A DNA stretch of 64,000 nucleotides from Sipunculus nudus (Eukaryota; Annelida; Sipuncula; Golfingiida; Sipunculidae). The translations under genes and the position numbers were made by a program. Location: contig CM049306.1 of assembly GCA_026874595.1 (NCBI GenBank), positions 65,106,019-65,170,018 of the forward strand. Reading direction: 5' to 3'. The notes under the pieces are model-generated. The model had not been told where the DNA came from. It did no database searches and worked only from the letters and a program-made list of their open reading frames with translations. Below are positions 11,531 to 23,933 of this stretch, in pieces; within the stretch, counting starts at the first letter, position 1; the number at the start of each line of letters is the position of its first letter.

Positions 11531-13211
11531 TTTTAGCTCAGCTGAGTCATCTGAGCTTTAGCAATCATTCTTTGTCTGTCAGCCGTCCGTTCGTCTGTCC
11601 GTTAACAGGGCACAAATTGTAACCACTGAACCTGGAATCTTCTGACTTTATATCCAGAGAGGTCCATGAAAAATCTCCTTTTACACCTGGAATTAAGTCT
11701 CTGTTACTCATAATCTTCGAGCTATGGGGCTCCAAAGAACCCCCCAGAAAATGGAAAATTTTATGCAAAAGCTCAAGTATCTGAACAACTAATGCATTGA
11801 TCACCATGATTCTTTGCATAGATATTGATCATGGAGTGTTTCATCAGTTTCTGCAGACTGGTGGCGCCACCAATATTTATTTATAACAGGGCACAAAACT
11901 GGACCGAGAATCTTCTATCTTGACATGTAGGGAGGCCCGTGAAAAGTCTCCTTAGAAATCTAAAATTATGTCTCTGTTACCAAAAACCTCAGAGCTATGT
12001 GGCTCTGAAGTATCCCCCAGAATAATGGAAAATTTGATACAAAGCTCAAGTATCTCAACAACTAATGCATTGATCACCCTGAATCTTTGCATGGATTTTG
12101 ATCATGGAGCGTTTCATCAGTTTCTGCAGACTGGTAGCGCCACCTTGAGATGTGGTCAACTGATTACAGGGCACAAATCATAACTTCTGGACCTAGAATC
12201 TTCTTTCTTGACATGCAGGGAGGCCCGTGAAAAGTCTCCTTGGAAACCTAAAATTATGTCTCTGTTACCCAAAACCTCAGAGCTATGTAGCTCTGAAGTA
12301 TCCCCCAGAATAATGGAAAATTTGATACAAAAGCTGAAGTATCTGAACAACTAAGGCATTGATCACTATGGATCTTTGCATTGATTTTGATCATGGAGCG
12401 TTTCATCAGTTTCTGCAGACTGGTGGCGCCACCTGTATTTTTTTCAATTTTTTTACAATTTTTTTTTCTCTATTTTTGATACCTTAACAGATGCGGTCAA
12501 CTGATTACAGGGCACAAATCATAACGACTTGACCTAGAATCTTCTTTCTTGCAGGGAGGCCCATGAAAAGTGTCCTTGGAGACAACTAATGCATTGATCA
12601 CCATGATTCTTTGCATAGATATTGATCATGGAGTGTTTCATCAGTTTCTGCAGACTGGTGGCGCCACCAGTATTTATTCGATATTTTACAATTTTCTTTC
12701 TCAATTTTTGATTCCTTTAAAGATGTGGTCATCCTTTAACAGTGCACAAATCATAACCATTGGTCCTAGATTCTTCTTACTTGACAGGCAGGGAGGTCCA
12801 TGAAAAATCTTCTTGGAAACCTGAAATTAGGTCTCTGTTACCCATATTTTCCAAGCTATGGGGCTTATAAGAACCCCCCCAGAGTAATTGAAAATTTTAT
12901 ACCAAAGCAGGGCACAACTCAAAAGTTCTTCTCAGAAACTTGGATTGAGGTCACTGTGACCTATATTATCTGAGTTACAGGCCATGTTTGAGTACCCCGG
13001 AAATAATGCAAAATACACACAAATTGCCAGATTCCTCAGGAGCAGCTGGATGGATTGTCATCAGATTTGATGTGCTTATGGGTGTTGATGAACTTCAGCT
13101 AATATGCATTAACTATGATGCCGCCTACATGATCTTAATTTGTTGCTGTGCAAGGACATATTGTCAACATGCCAGTTGGCTGAGCGTCATGACCCATGGG
13201 TCACTTGTTAA
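11531..13211 (+). mobile_element. TAGCTCAG-type element, inner full-length copy, about 1.7 kb
   Basis: The head TTTTAGCTCAGCTGAGTCATC is at 11531 and the tail GGCTGAGCGTCATGACCC, then ATGGGTCACTTGTT, ends at about 13210. The related sequence at about 26268-26290 reads straight from TGTAGCATTTTT into AAAGAAAT, an empty site that fixes both ends. The interior has about four diverged tandem units of a few hundred bases. Each contains TTTCATCAGTTTCTGCAGAC followed by a GGTGGCGCCACC-like palindrome (about 11860, 12133, 12421, 12657). Confidence 0.75.
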
Positions 13212-13985
13212 GAAATAAATTTTCTTTTAAATGTTTTTAACAAATAAAGATATAATTTAACCCAAATAGTATGCATAAATCTATAAAATATGAAGAAAAT
13301 TATGGATAAATAAAGGCCCAATTTAAAATTGTAAAATCTTAATCAAGTATTGTGTTTTCAAGTATCAAGTTTTTTATATATTTATTGTTTTGCAAACATA
13401 AAAGATATTTTTGTTGTAAAAAATAAATATACATTTGTATGCTTGATGTGGTGTTATCTGATTGAGATTTATTGATGATGCAATTTAGAATTATGAATAA
13501 ACTTTTATATTGATATTTAGATTATATTGGAAATGTATATAAATATAAACTTAAAATAAAAAAATGATTTGATAATAAAACAAGGATCTAATACAAACAT
13601 TTGTTCATTATTTTCCTGCCACAGCAGAATTGAAGATCAGGCTTTGTTTGCCCTGTATGTATATGCAGAAGTGTTGTTAATCCAACCACCCCCCCCCCCC
13701 CCCCCACCCCCAGCTGCCATTGATTCCTTTGCACCTGTGCACTGGGACATTAATTTTAATTGAAAATGTGTAAAATCTGTTGAAAAAAAAATAATTGGAT
13801 TAGAAAAAATTAAGATCTGATTGAAACATATTCTTTCCCTAGGCAATGGAACATAAAGTGATCAGCTCTGTCTGTCCATGAAATTTTTCCTATAAGCACT
13901 GTTGAAATAACTTTCATATGCTGTATTTGTATGGATTTAAGCTATTAAAGTCTGAAATTTGAAAGCAGAAAAACATATTTAATGA

Positions 13986-13989
13986 TATA

Positions 13990-14034
<45 letters not shown>
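13986..14034. repeat. (TA)n microsatellite
   Basis: An uninterrupted TA tract inside the outer TAGCTCAG-type element. Confidence 0.9.
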
Positions 14035-14038
<4 letters not shown>

Positions 14039-14619
14039 AAACTACAGAACTGTCAACAGTTTATCAAAAAGCCAACCAGTGATCATGATATTAATATTCA
14101 TCTTATGGTCACAAACTACTCACATGCTTCAATTTTAACATTAGGAAATGCATGATATGGTCACAAAATATTATTTGAAACAATTTCTTACTGATCAATA
14201 TAAACCAATCATGTCAACCAGCCATGGCCTATATTCCCTATATTCCTCCTTGACTTTATCTCCAAATGATATTATTTTAGATGTTTTACCTTCAAGTATT
14301 TTATATAATACTTGCCATAGGCCCATTTTTTCCCTTGGTGCATCACTAAATGGTTTAGCTCATGTTCATTATTCTATAACTTACAGAGTTTAAGTTTAGC
14401 AGGGCCATTTTCTCAAAGCTTTTCAAATGATAATACACATGAAAAACCAAAAGAAACAAGTGCAAGATGTAATCCTGACATAGTCGCCCGCGTTTGCCAA
14501 GAACATTTTCTCTTTCAATTTGGTGCATGCATTTCGAGGTATAACTAAATAAAAAGCTGCAGCGCCATCTGGTATTTATTTTCCAAAATGATACAAGTAG
14601 TCTTTGAGATATTTTATGT

Positions 14620-14623
<4 letters not shown>

Positions 14624-14664
<41 letters not shown>
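14624..14664. repeat. (TA)n microsatellite
   Basis: A TA tract at the left edge of the satellite-like module field. Confidence 0.9.
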
Positions 14665-14668
<4 letters not shown>

Positions 14669-14669
14669 G

Positions 14670-16735
14670 TATAATTTATATATAACCCTTACCCCCAACT
14701 GCAAACCGGATATCCGTCCCTGATTTGACACACCCAACTGGCAAATCTGGGATCCGTCCCTGGTATAATAGCTGTGATAGTGTTTGCCATGAACACAATC
14801 ACTGCATTTAGAAACATTTCAGGGGAGCCTCTTTGTTTCAAGGGATTACCCTTTAGAACAGGTTATTAAACTGTCAATGCATGGAAATCCTCAAAGAGCG
14901 TCCATAGAGGATGAAAAGATGCCACGACCAAAAACACAGGTGGAATCACTCCCAATTGTGCCACGTCTGGGACCATCGCACACCAATGGAACATTGCTCC
15001 ATGTCAAATGTAATGCCCCTGGCGACATTTACTGTCACACACTGCTGCCATTTACGATCAAGGGAATGGGATGTACTTTCATTATTTGAGAAAAAAGATG
15101 CAAGTTTTGATGAAACCTACAATATAATCACATAATGTGAAAGAGGGTGTCAAGCGCTATCAAATGCTGTAAACTATAGGTCTATAGGTTAAAAGTGACA
15201 GAATTATAGGCGTTTCTTTGTATGGTCCCATGTTCTCGTTTGACAATAAATGGTGTGAGATATGACGAGATATACACTTATGTCACTTAAAACTAGTCAA
15301 ATGATTCTTGAACGGTATAAAAAAAAGAAACTGTAGCATTTTAATGACCGCGATATAGACATTTGTTCAAAATCTCGAATATCCTCGTTTGGCGGGAGAT
15401 GATGCGAGATTTGGTGGAATTTGTGATTTTACCATGTTAAGCTTCCGAGATGCAACCAAATGCTGAAAACTACTCCTCTTTAGCATTAACCATGATCAAG
15501 TTATAAGTATTTCTGTGAAATCTCGTAATTTCTCGTTTGACGGTAAACTGAGAGATATTTGACAAGACTGGCAATTGATTTACTTAGAACAAAGGGAATG
15601 CTACTTCAGTCCAAAAACTGGACTTTTGTAGCATAAATATTAACAGAGATAGAAGCCAAAAACTCCATATTTTCAGAATGTCAAGTTTTACCCCAAAATT
15701 AGGTAACCATGGTAACAGAAGAAGAGAGCTACATGTGCGCAGGAATAAGCCAATGATCCTAGCTTTAGATAGGACTATAAATATTGTGACATGTTAAATA
15801 TTTTTTTTAGATATTGCAGAAAAAGGATATGTTACAGTGTTTCAGGTACCATGTCCCCTGGTGGCTATTTCCAAAAAATGAAAAAAAAAATGTCGAGATA
15901 TTTATAAATAACACAAGTTAAATATTTTTTTAGATATTGCAGAAAAAGGATATGTTACAGTGTTACTTTCAAAGCCATTGTTAAAAAATTGCGACCTCTA
16001 GGTCATATTATATGAAATCTCGGAAAATCTCGTTTGACGAGAAATGGTGCGAGATTTTACGAGACTTGCAATTGTATGATAAACACCTCATTAAATACTA
16101 CCTATTGAAAAAAAACAGACCTCTGTAGCTTTAAAAATCACAAAATTAGAAAAAAAAATCAAATTTCATGATTTTTTCCCCAAAAATTAGCAACAGACTT
16201 ATATAACAGAATATTTACAACAGACTGGGACAGTTAGGTCACTGGAGGAAAGGCTGAGGGATGACAAGCAAAATGAACTGCAGTTTATGTGGCTACGATA
16301 AATTTTGACGAAGATATGAAGGAAAAACGGTTTTAATGTTTTTTTGGTGACCTTGACCTTGGACCGATCATGGCCCAAAACAATAGGCTTGGAGAGGTAC
16401 CGATTTTACACTTTTCCTGTAAGTTTCAGATCAATTGCTGCAAAACTGCGACCTGTAGAGTGCGGACAAACAGACCGACAAACAAACACACAAACAAACT
16501 AGACGACCAGAGGTCGAGCGCTTGCCGGAAGTTGAAATGACAGACAGACGGACAGACAGAACATATTGTGGGTTTTCTATTATTTGAATGACCTTCAGCG
16601 TTTGCTGAGAAGTTGTGGCCTGTAAAATGACATATCAGACAAAGCAACGAGGAAGCAGACAAAGCTGACAACAAAAGACGAACAGACAGACTTACTGACA
16701 CATCTGTGATAACAGATTACAGACAAAAGCGCCGA
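14670..16735 (+). repeat. Composite satellite-like module, first copy
   Basis: This starts with two GGATCCGTCCCTGG-type blocks (about 14709 and 14750) also found near 21229 and 35311. It then repeats CTCGTTTGACGAG-type short hairpins followed by ATGGTGCGAGATTT (about 15237, 15388, 16030). A palindromic X-box lies at 15703-15716 and a CTCF-like CCCCTGGTGGCTATT at about 15855. A TGACCTTGACCTTGGACC cluster is at about 16351, and (ACAG)-type tracts flank CTAGACGACCAGAGGTCG at 16499. Nothing here supports a gene. Confidence 0.7.
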
Positions 16736-19020
16736 AGGTGAAGAAGAGCAAAATTAGCGATAGTTTATGAAGGTAAGGTTTATAATTTTGGAGAGATAGC
16801 CAAAATATGATATGTTGGGGAGGTGAAAGTGCAGCGCCCCCTAGTGGCTATATCCGGAAAATGAAAAATCTGTTTTGAGATATTAGTGTAACACATAAGA
16901 TGTACCAGTTTTAAAAGGATTCCTGAAAAAAACTGTGGCCTTTAGAATGCTATATATGAGACGCAAGAACCAGCAAGTAGGCGGATTTTAGGACAACTGA
17001 CAAACAGACACACTGACAAAGTGACACAAGATTGAGACCAGATGACATTATCAGTTTATGGAGAAGACTCAGAGGAAAAAAATAAGCTATAGTTTATGTA
17101 ATTGAAGCTTTGGGTTTTAGAGATATGGCCAATGTAATGATATGTGTGTGAGGGTCGTTTACAGCGCCCCCTAGCAGTCATATTCAAAAAATGAAAAAAC
17201 AATTTCTAGATACTAGTGTAGGACTTATGATATGTCAGTTTCAAAAAGATTCCTGCAATAATGTGGCCTTTGGCGCAAGATGAATGAAATCTCGAAATAT
17301 CTCTATTTTTCCCCAGAAATTTGTAACCATGGTTACGGCAAATTTGAGTAAGCTATACACCAGATGACAGGCCTTGGAATGACGATTAAAATGAGCTATT
17401 GTTGAAGTAGATACGACTAATAGTCACAAAGATATGAAGAAAAAACCCTTTTCAGAAGTTTTGACGACCTTGACCTTGACCTTTGACCTATTTTAACCAA
17501 AAACAATAGGGCACCTAGAAATTATATTTTCGAACATACCTGTAAGTTTCAAGGTTATTGTGGCAAAATTGTGGCCAGGAGAGTGGTGACAAACAAACAA
17601 ACTAGACGACCATAGGTCGAACGCTTGCCGGAATTCGGAAGTGAAACACAGACGGACAGACAGAACATATTGTCGGTTTTCTATTAATGGAATGACTCTC
17701 AGGGACATTGCTGAGAATATGTGGCCCGTAGAATGACATATGAGACAAAAGAACAGGCAAGCAGACAAAGCTGACAACAAAAGACAAACATACAGACATA
17801 CTGACTTTGTGAGACAAGATTGACACCAGATGACATAAGCTAGTTATTGAGAAGATTCAAAGGAAGAAAATGAGTTATAATTTATGTAATTTAGATTTAT
17901 AGTTTACGAGGTATGGCGAATTAATGATATACTTGGGAGGCTCGACTGTATCGCCTCTAGCAGACATATTCCGAAGACGACAAATGCGTTTCGTATTATT
18001 AGTGTATGACATGAGATGTCTCAGTTTCAAAAGGATTCCGTCAAAGTTGTGGCCTGTAGAATGCTATATGTAAGGCGTAAGAACCAGCAAGCAGGTGACT
18101 TTGAGGATAACGGACAAACAGATGGACACACTGACAAAGTGACAGAAGATTGAAACCAGATGCCTTAATCAGGTTATGGAGAAGACTCAAAGGAAGAAAA
18201 TAAGCTATAGCTTATGTAACTGAGGCTTTGGGTGTAGAGATATGGCCAATACAATGGTATGTGTGTGAGAGTCATGTGCAGCGCCCACTAGTGGCCATAT
18301 CCGGAAAATGAAAAATTTATTTCTAGATATTAGTGTAAGACATAAGATGTAATAGTTTCAAAAGGATTCCGTCAAAACTGTGGCCTACAGAATGCTATAT
18401 GTGAGACGCAAGAGCCAACAAGCAGACGATTTTGAGGACAACTGACAAACAGACGAAAACACTGACAAAGTGACTCAAAATTGAGTCCAGATGACTTCTC
18501 CAGGTTATGGAGAAGACTCAAAGGAAGAAAAAAGCTAGAGTTTATGTAACTGAGGCTTATAGTTTTGGAGATATTGCCAAAGCATGATATGTTGGGAGAG
18601 GTTCGAGTTCAGCGCCCCCTAGCGGCCATATCCGGAAAATGAAAAATTGGTTTCGAGATATTAGTGTAAGACTTAAGATGTAATAGTTTCAAAAGGATTC
18701 TTTCAAAACTGTGGCCTGTAGAATGCTATTTGTGAGACGCAAGAGCAAGCAGGCGAATTTGGGGACAACTGACAAACAGACAGACACACTGACAAAGTGT
18801 CACAAAATTGTGACCAGATGACTACACTAGGTTATGGAGAAGACTCAGAGGAAGAAAATAAGCTATAGTTTATGTAATTGAGGCTTATAATTTTGGAGAT
18901 ATGGCCAAAATATGATATGTTCGGGAGGTTCGCATCCAGCGCCCCCTAGCGGCCCTATTCAAAAAGTAAAAAAACGATTTCGAGATACTAGTGTAGGACT
19001 TATAATATGTCAGTTTCAAA
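16736..19020 (+). repeat. About 330-bp tandem array A
   Basis: Units carry, in order, TTTTGGAGATATGGCC, a GCGCCCCCTAG block, TTTCGAGATATTAGTGTA, TGTGGCCTGTAGAATGCTAT, GACAAACAGACGGACACACT and GGAGAAGACTC. The GCGCC blocks fall at about 16831, 17162, 17952, 18279, 18610 and 18937. Consecutive spacings of 326-331 bp apply except across 17480-17640, where a nuclear-receptor-type cluster and a CTAG hairpin intervene. The part 17590-18650 is duplicated at 36920-37980. Confidence 0.85.
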
Positions 19021-19600
19021 AAGATTCCTGCAATAATGTGGCCTTTGGCGCAAGATGAATGAAATCTCGAAATATCTCTATTCATGAGATATTTTACGAG
19101 ATACTGCAAGACTTGTAATAAAATCTTGTAGTACTAGTTGAATGCTACCTGAAGCAAAAAATTAGATCACTCTAGCTTTAAAACTGAAAAACTTATAAAA
19201 ATAAGACCCCTTTTTTCAAATATTATGACTTCCCCCAAAACTTGTAACCATGGTTACGGCAAATTTGAGTCAGCTACACACCAGATGACAGGCCTTGGAA
19301 TGACGATTAAAATGAGCTATTGTTGAAGTAGATACGGCTAATAGTCACAAAGATATGAAGAAAAAACGGTTTTGGGAAGATTTGACGACCTTGACCTTGA
19401 CCTTTGACCTATTTTAACCAAAAACAATAGGGCACCTAGAAATTATGTTTTCGAACATCCCTGTAAGTTTCAAGGATATTGTGGCAAAATTGTGGCCAGG
19501 AGAGTGGTGACAAACAAACAAACAGACAGACAAACAGACAAACAGACATACACAACTGACCAATATGCTTGCCGAAATCTTTGATTCCGGCAAGCAACAA

Positions 19601-19631
<31 letters not shown>

Positions 19632-20959
19632 TACGCAACTGCCCAATATGCTTGCCGAAATCTTTGATTCCGGCAAGCAACAAACAAACAGACAAAGAGA
19701 CATACAGACATACGCAACTGACGAACATGCTTGCGGAAATCGAAGATTTCCGGCAAGCAATAAAGTTGTGACTTTGCCTCCAACATGTATGATAATAGAC
19801 GGGGCCCGGAGAGGCCGTCACGCACCGCTGCACACGCCGGCCGCCCACCAAAAATTTGGTAACCATGGTAACGGCAGCACAAAGCTACATGTGCGGAGGA
19901 ATAAGCCAATGTTCCTAGTTTCAGATACGACCAAAAAAATGGTGTCACGTTTAATATTTTTTGAGATATTGCAGAAAAATGATATATTACAGTGTTTCAT
20001 GTACCACGCCCCCTGGTGGGTATTTCCAAAAAATGAAAAACTGATTTCGAGATATTTATAAATAACACAAAATATATCAATTTCAAAGCCATTGTTAAAA
20101 AAATGCAACCTGTAGGTCATATTTAATAAAATCTCGAAGACTCTCGTTTGACGAGAAATGGTGCGAGATTTGGCGAGACTTTCAGTTTTATCATGTCAAG
20201 CTGCCTATAAGGTACATAATGACCAAAACCAGACGTCTGTAGCTTAAAAATTGACAAAGGTACAAAAAATGGTCGTGTTATTTCCAATTTCCATGATTTT
20301 TGCCCAAAAAATGTAACCATGGTGACGGCAAATTTAAGTAAGCTACATGTCAAAAGAAAGGCCACGTGATGACGAAAAAAATGAGAAAATGAGCTATTGC
20401 AGAAGTGGATAAGCCTATTTATGGCGAAGTTATAGTGCAAAAACCGTTAACCATACCTGTCGTGACCTTGACCCTTGACCTTGGAGCAATGTTGACCAAA
20501 AACAATAGGGCACCTAGAAATCGGTTTGTCAATCAAGCCTGTAAGTTTCAAATTGATTGATGCAAAAGTGTGACCTGGAGAGTCGTGACAAACAAACAGA
20601 CAAAGAGACTAGACGACCAGAGGTCGAACACTTGCCGGAAGCGGAAATAAGAAAGTCAGACTAGGAGAAACATTCAGCAGGCAGGCAGTTTACATTTGGA
20701 ACTAGTCAAATGAAGTACCCGAATAATGGCGTAAACAGAAGCACAATTTTGTGTGGTTATGCTGATTTTTTTAAAAGTCGCAAAAGAGTAGACAGACAAA
20801 CAGACAGACAGACGGGAAAAAAAACTCCATGTGAAGGCCATGTACTCCTGTCATGGAGAATGGAAAACAGTCTATTAGAATAAAACTCCATATTTTGAAT
20901 TTCAAGAATAAGAAGAATTTAATTGTAACGTATATTAGGTCACCATGGTAATGGAAGAA
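19021..20959 (+). repeat. Composite modules with X-boxes and hairpin cassettes
   Basis: X-box palindromes lie at 19244-19257, 19859-19872 and 20313-20326. TGACCTTTGACC is at 19398 and a CCCCTGGTGGG block at about 20008. CTCGTTTGACGAG is at about 20146, and CTAGACGACCAGAGGTCG at about 20610. Three tandem (ACAG)n plus hairpin cassettes occupy 19501-19760. A stretch at about 19790-19855 (GAGGCCGTCACGCACCGCTG) recurs near 29190. Confidence 0.75.
19501..19760. repeat. Three tandem (ACAG)n plus hairpin cassettes
   Basis: Imperfect hairpins built from GCTTGCCGAAATC and GATTCCGGCAAGC arms lie at 19567-19595, 19650-19678 and 19729-19758. The starts are 83 and 79 bp apart, separated by ACAG/ACAA tetranucleotide tracts. 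The tetranucleotide tract opens long Cys/Val/Ser/Leu-rich frames on the minus strand; they are not genes. Confidence 0.85.
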
Positions 20960-22830
20960 TATGACAGAGTCCCCACGAGAGTAATCGTATTAAATCTAGC
21001 TTCAGATGCTGCAATCAATGTTGTGACACCGTCTATAGTTTTGGAGATATGGCACAATAATGATTGCTGCAGCGCCATCTGGGGGCTATTTTCTAAACGG
21101 AAAAAAATAAGTTTCCAGATATTTTATTTTAATATATATATTTGATGTATAATTAAAACTTTACTCCTGCCCCCAACTGCTAATCCAGGGATCAGCCCAT
21201 ATTTTGACACACCCAACTACAAAATCGGGGATCCGTCCCTGGTTTCAAAGATTTGCAAGTGGTTCCTGGCAACACAAGTGGCCGCACAAGGGGACACAAT
21301 AAAAATCACAGGTGTGTTCCCTCCACATTTAGCGGCTTTTGTCCTCTATTCAATGCTGCTTTGTGAGATTCATGCATGACCGCTCACGCCAACATGCAAC
21401 TGTAATAGCCTTGCCGGCACTTACCGGTCAACCCTGAAGCCACTTGTGCTCACGGCAATTGGATGTATTTTCATCATTTGATGAAAAACGAGGCAAGATT
21501 TGACGAGAATTGCAATAAAATCACATGATGTGACTGAGAGTGTCAGACGCTGTCAAATGCTGAAAACTATAAGTCTGTAGGGTGTAAAATGACAGCATAA
21601 TAGGCATTTGTTTAAATGGCCCACTGTTCTCGTTTGACGACAAATGGTGCGAGATATAACGAGATATTCACTTATATCACTTAACACTAATCAAATGATT
21701 GTTGAACAGTAGAAAAATGAAATCTCTAGCATAAAATTGAAAGAGATATAGACATTTGTTGAAAATTTTGTTCAAAATATCGAATATTCTCGTTTGGCGG
21801 GAGATGATGCGAGATTTGGCGAGATATGCAGTTTTATCATGTTAAGCTTCCGAAAGGCTAACAGAGGCTGAAACCGTATACTCTTTAACCTAAAACGTGA
21901 TCGAGTTATCAGCATTTCTGCGAAATCTCGTAATTTCTCGTTTGACGGAAAAACAGATCGAGATTCTACGAGACTTCTAATTGACTGGATTAGAGCCAAA
22001 GTAATGCTACCTCATGCAGAAAACTAGACCCTTGTAGTATAAATATCAACAGAGATAGAAGCAAAAAACTAATTATTTTCAGATTGTCAAGTTTTACCCC
22101 AAAATTTAGTTACCATGGTAACAGCAGCACAAAGCTACATGTACGCAGGAATAAGCCAATGATCCTAGTTTCAGATAAGACAATAAACATTGTGTCACGT
22201 TTAATATTTTTTGAGATATTGCAGAAAAAGATATGTTACAGTGTTTCAGGTACCACGCCCCCTAGTGGCTATTTCCAAAAAATGAAAAATTGATTTCGAG
22301 ATTTATAAATAACACAAAATATGTCATTTTCAAGGCCATAGTTAAAAAAAATGGCGACCGACCTCAAGGTCATATTTAATGAAATCTCGAAAAATCTCGT
22401 TCGACGAGAAATGGCACGAGATTCTACGAGACTTGGTACTTTATGATGAACACCTGATTGAAAACTTCCTGATGCAAAAAAACAGACGTCTCTAGCTCTA
22501 AAAATGGAAAAATTAGAAAAAAAATCAAATTTTGTGACGTTTTCCCCCAAAATACGTTACCATGGTAATCATTGATCGGGACAATTTGCTGGCATATGAA
22601 AAGGCAACAAAATGAGGAATAAAATGAGCTAAAGATTAAGCCGCTACGATAATTATTGACACAGATATGAAGGAAAAACCGTTTTAAGGTTTTTCAGTGA
22701 CCCTGACCTTGACCTTGAACCGACCATGGCCAAAAACAATAGGCTCCGAGAAGAACCGATTATACACTCTATCTATAAGTTTCAGGACGATAGATGCAAA
22801 ATTGTGGCCTGTAGAGCGGGGACATACAGA
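20960..22830 (+). repeat. Segmental duplicate 1, copy a (partner 35042-36910)
   Basis: Landmarks match the partner at a constant offset of about 14,080 bp: the GCGCCATCTGGGGG block, ACTCCTGCCCCCAACTGC, GGCCGCACAAGGGGACAC, CTCGTTTGGCGG, X-boxes at 22109 and 22556, and GACCCTGACCTTGACCTTG. Similarity ends within the (ACAG)n tract near 22820. Confidence 0.85.
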
Positions 22831-23297
22831 CAGACAGACAAACAAACATACGCAGGTGATCAACATGCTTGCCGAATCTTTGATTCCGGCAAGCAACAAA
22901 CATACGCGGGTGATCAACATGCTTGCGAAAATCGAAGATTTCCGGCAAGCAACAAGATGACCAGAGGTCACGCGCTTGCCGGAAATGGAAATAATACAGA
23001 CAGATAGACAGAGAGTGCATGTTGAAACAGCCATATGAATGAGCAACATTGTGGGGGCAGCAGAAACGAATAATATGTTTATGTATGCATGCTGACCTTG
23101 AATAGCTGCATACCTTTCTAGTGTAAAAGGGACCAAGTTCAAACATTTCCATGAAATCCCGTTAATCTCGTTTGACAAGAAGCAGTGAGAAGTTTTCAGA
23201 ATTGTCATGTCAAGCTGACCAAATGTTATGAAATGCCGAAACTAGACCTGTCTAGCTGTAAAAGTCGCCGAGTTATTAGCATTTCTGTGAAATCTCG
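22806..23297. repeat. (ACAG)n hairpin cassettes and module remnant
   Basis: Hairpins with CTTGCCG/CGGCAAG arms lie at 22867-22894 and 22921-22950, followed by GATGACCAGAGGTCACGCG and CTTGCCGG. The remainder to 23297 is module-like (TTTCTGTGAAATCTCG), then the TAGCTCAG element begins. Confidence 0.7.
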
Positions 23298-23933
23298 TTT
23301 TTAGCTCAGCTGACTATAAGTCATCTGAGCTATAGTCATGGTCCATTGTCCGTCGTCCGTCTGTCTGTCTGTCCGTCCGTCCGTCCGTAGATGTGGCACG
23401 TTTTGAAACCGTAAGACCTAGGAATCCAAAATTCAGCATAATGTTAGATGTCCCCAAGATCTCCTACCAAGCCGAAAACTGGGTCTTTGCGACTTCGTTC
23501 CTTTGAGAAATTAAGGAAAAACCTCAATTTTTTATTAAAATTCTATTTTCACACTTCAGGACTGCCTCATTTCAAAACCACTCATCTGTTTTTCCTCATA
23601 TTTACCATAAATATTCCTCTATATAGTTCCTATGTACATGCCAGAAATTAAGTCTGTAAAGTATAAATTCTTTAAGTTGTGGGCCCAAACATATTGGACT
23701 TTGTAATAATCAGGAAAAATAATAACTCACTTAACATGAAAAATTTTTAAACTAGAGTCTATTTTTTCAAGTATATTACTATGTTTAATTAAGATTCAAT
23801 TGTTTACCCAAAATTAGATCTGAATTTTGTAAATTTTTTAAGTTATTAGCATAAAAAAAATCAGTACCTTAAATTTTGCCCAACTTTGACCATGGCACGT
23901 TTTTTTCCTGTAAGCATATTTGATTTAATTGTA

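Larger units (their letters stand above)
10766..14400 (+). mobile_element. Outer TAGCTCAG-type element, interrupted; tail not found
   Basis: The head TTAGCTCAGCTCTCTATAAG is at 10766, and another head-like start lies at about 11247. Parts at about 11280-11530 and 13213-14400 are colinear with 26050-26280 and 26283-27060 of the element at 23298-27126, for example around GGGGAGATCCCCTGCTGTG. The two parts are separated here by a younger insertion (11531-13211). The TTGTT tail seen at 27100-27126 is not found here. A poly-C run (13687-13706) and a (TA)n tract (about 13986-14034) are internal. Confidence 0.55.

Noticed and set aside
13569-13846. Poly-Pro / poly-Gly frames
   Set aside because: Translations of the C20 homopolymer in both strands.
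19501-19760. CRISPR-like regular hairpin repeats
   Set aside because: Eukaryotic context, spacers are themselves tetranucleotide repeats, and there are no cas genes. They are better explained as satellite cassettes.
19414-19948. Long overlapping minus-strand frames with Cys/Val/Ser/Leu repeats (LSVCLSVC-like)
   Set aside because: They arise from ACAG/ACAA tetranucleotide tracts, are open in three phases at once, and lack start context, splice sites and domain content. The same applies near 16426-16701, 22684-23208, 36878-37157, 39171-39642 and 45150-45447.
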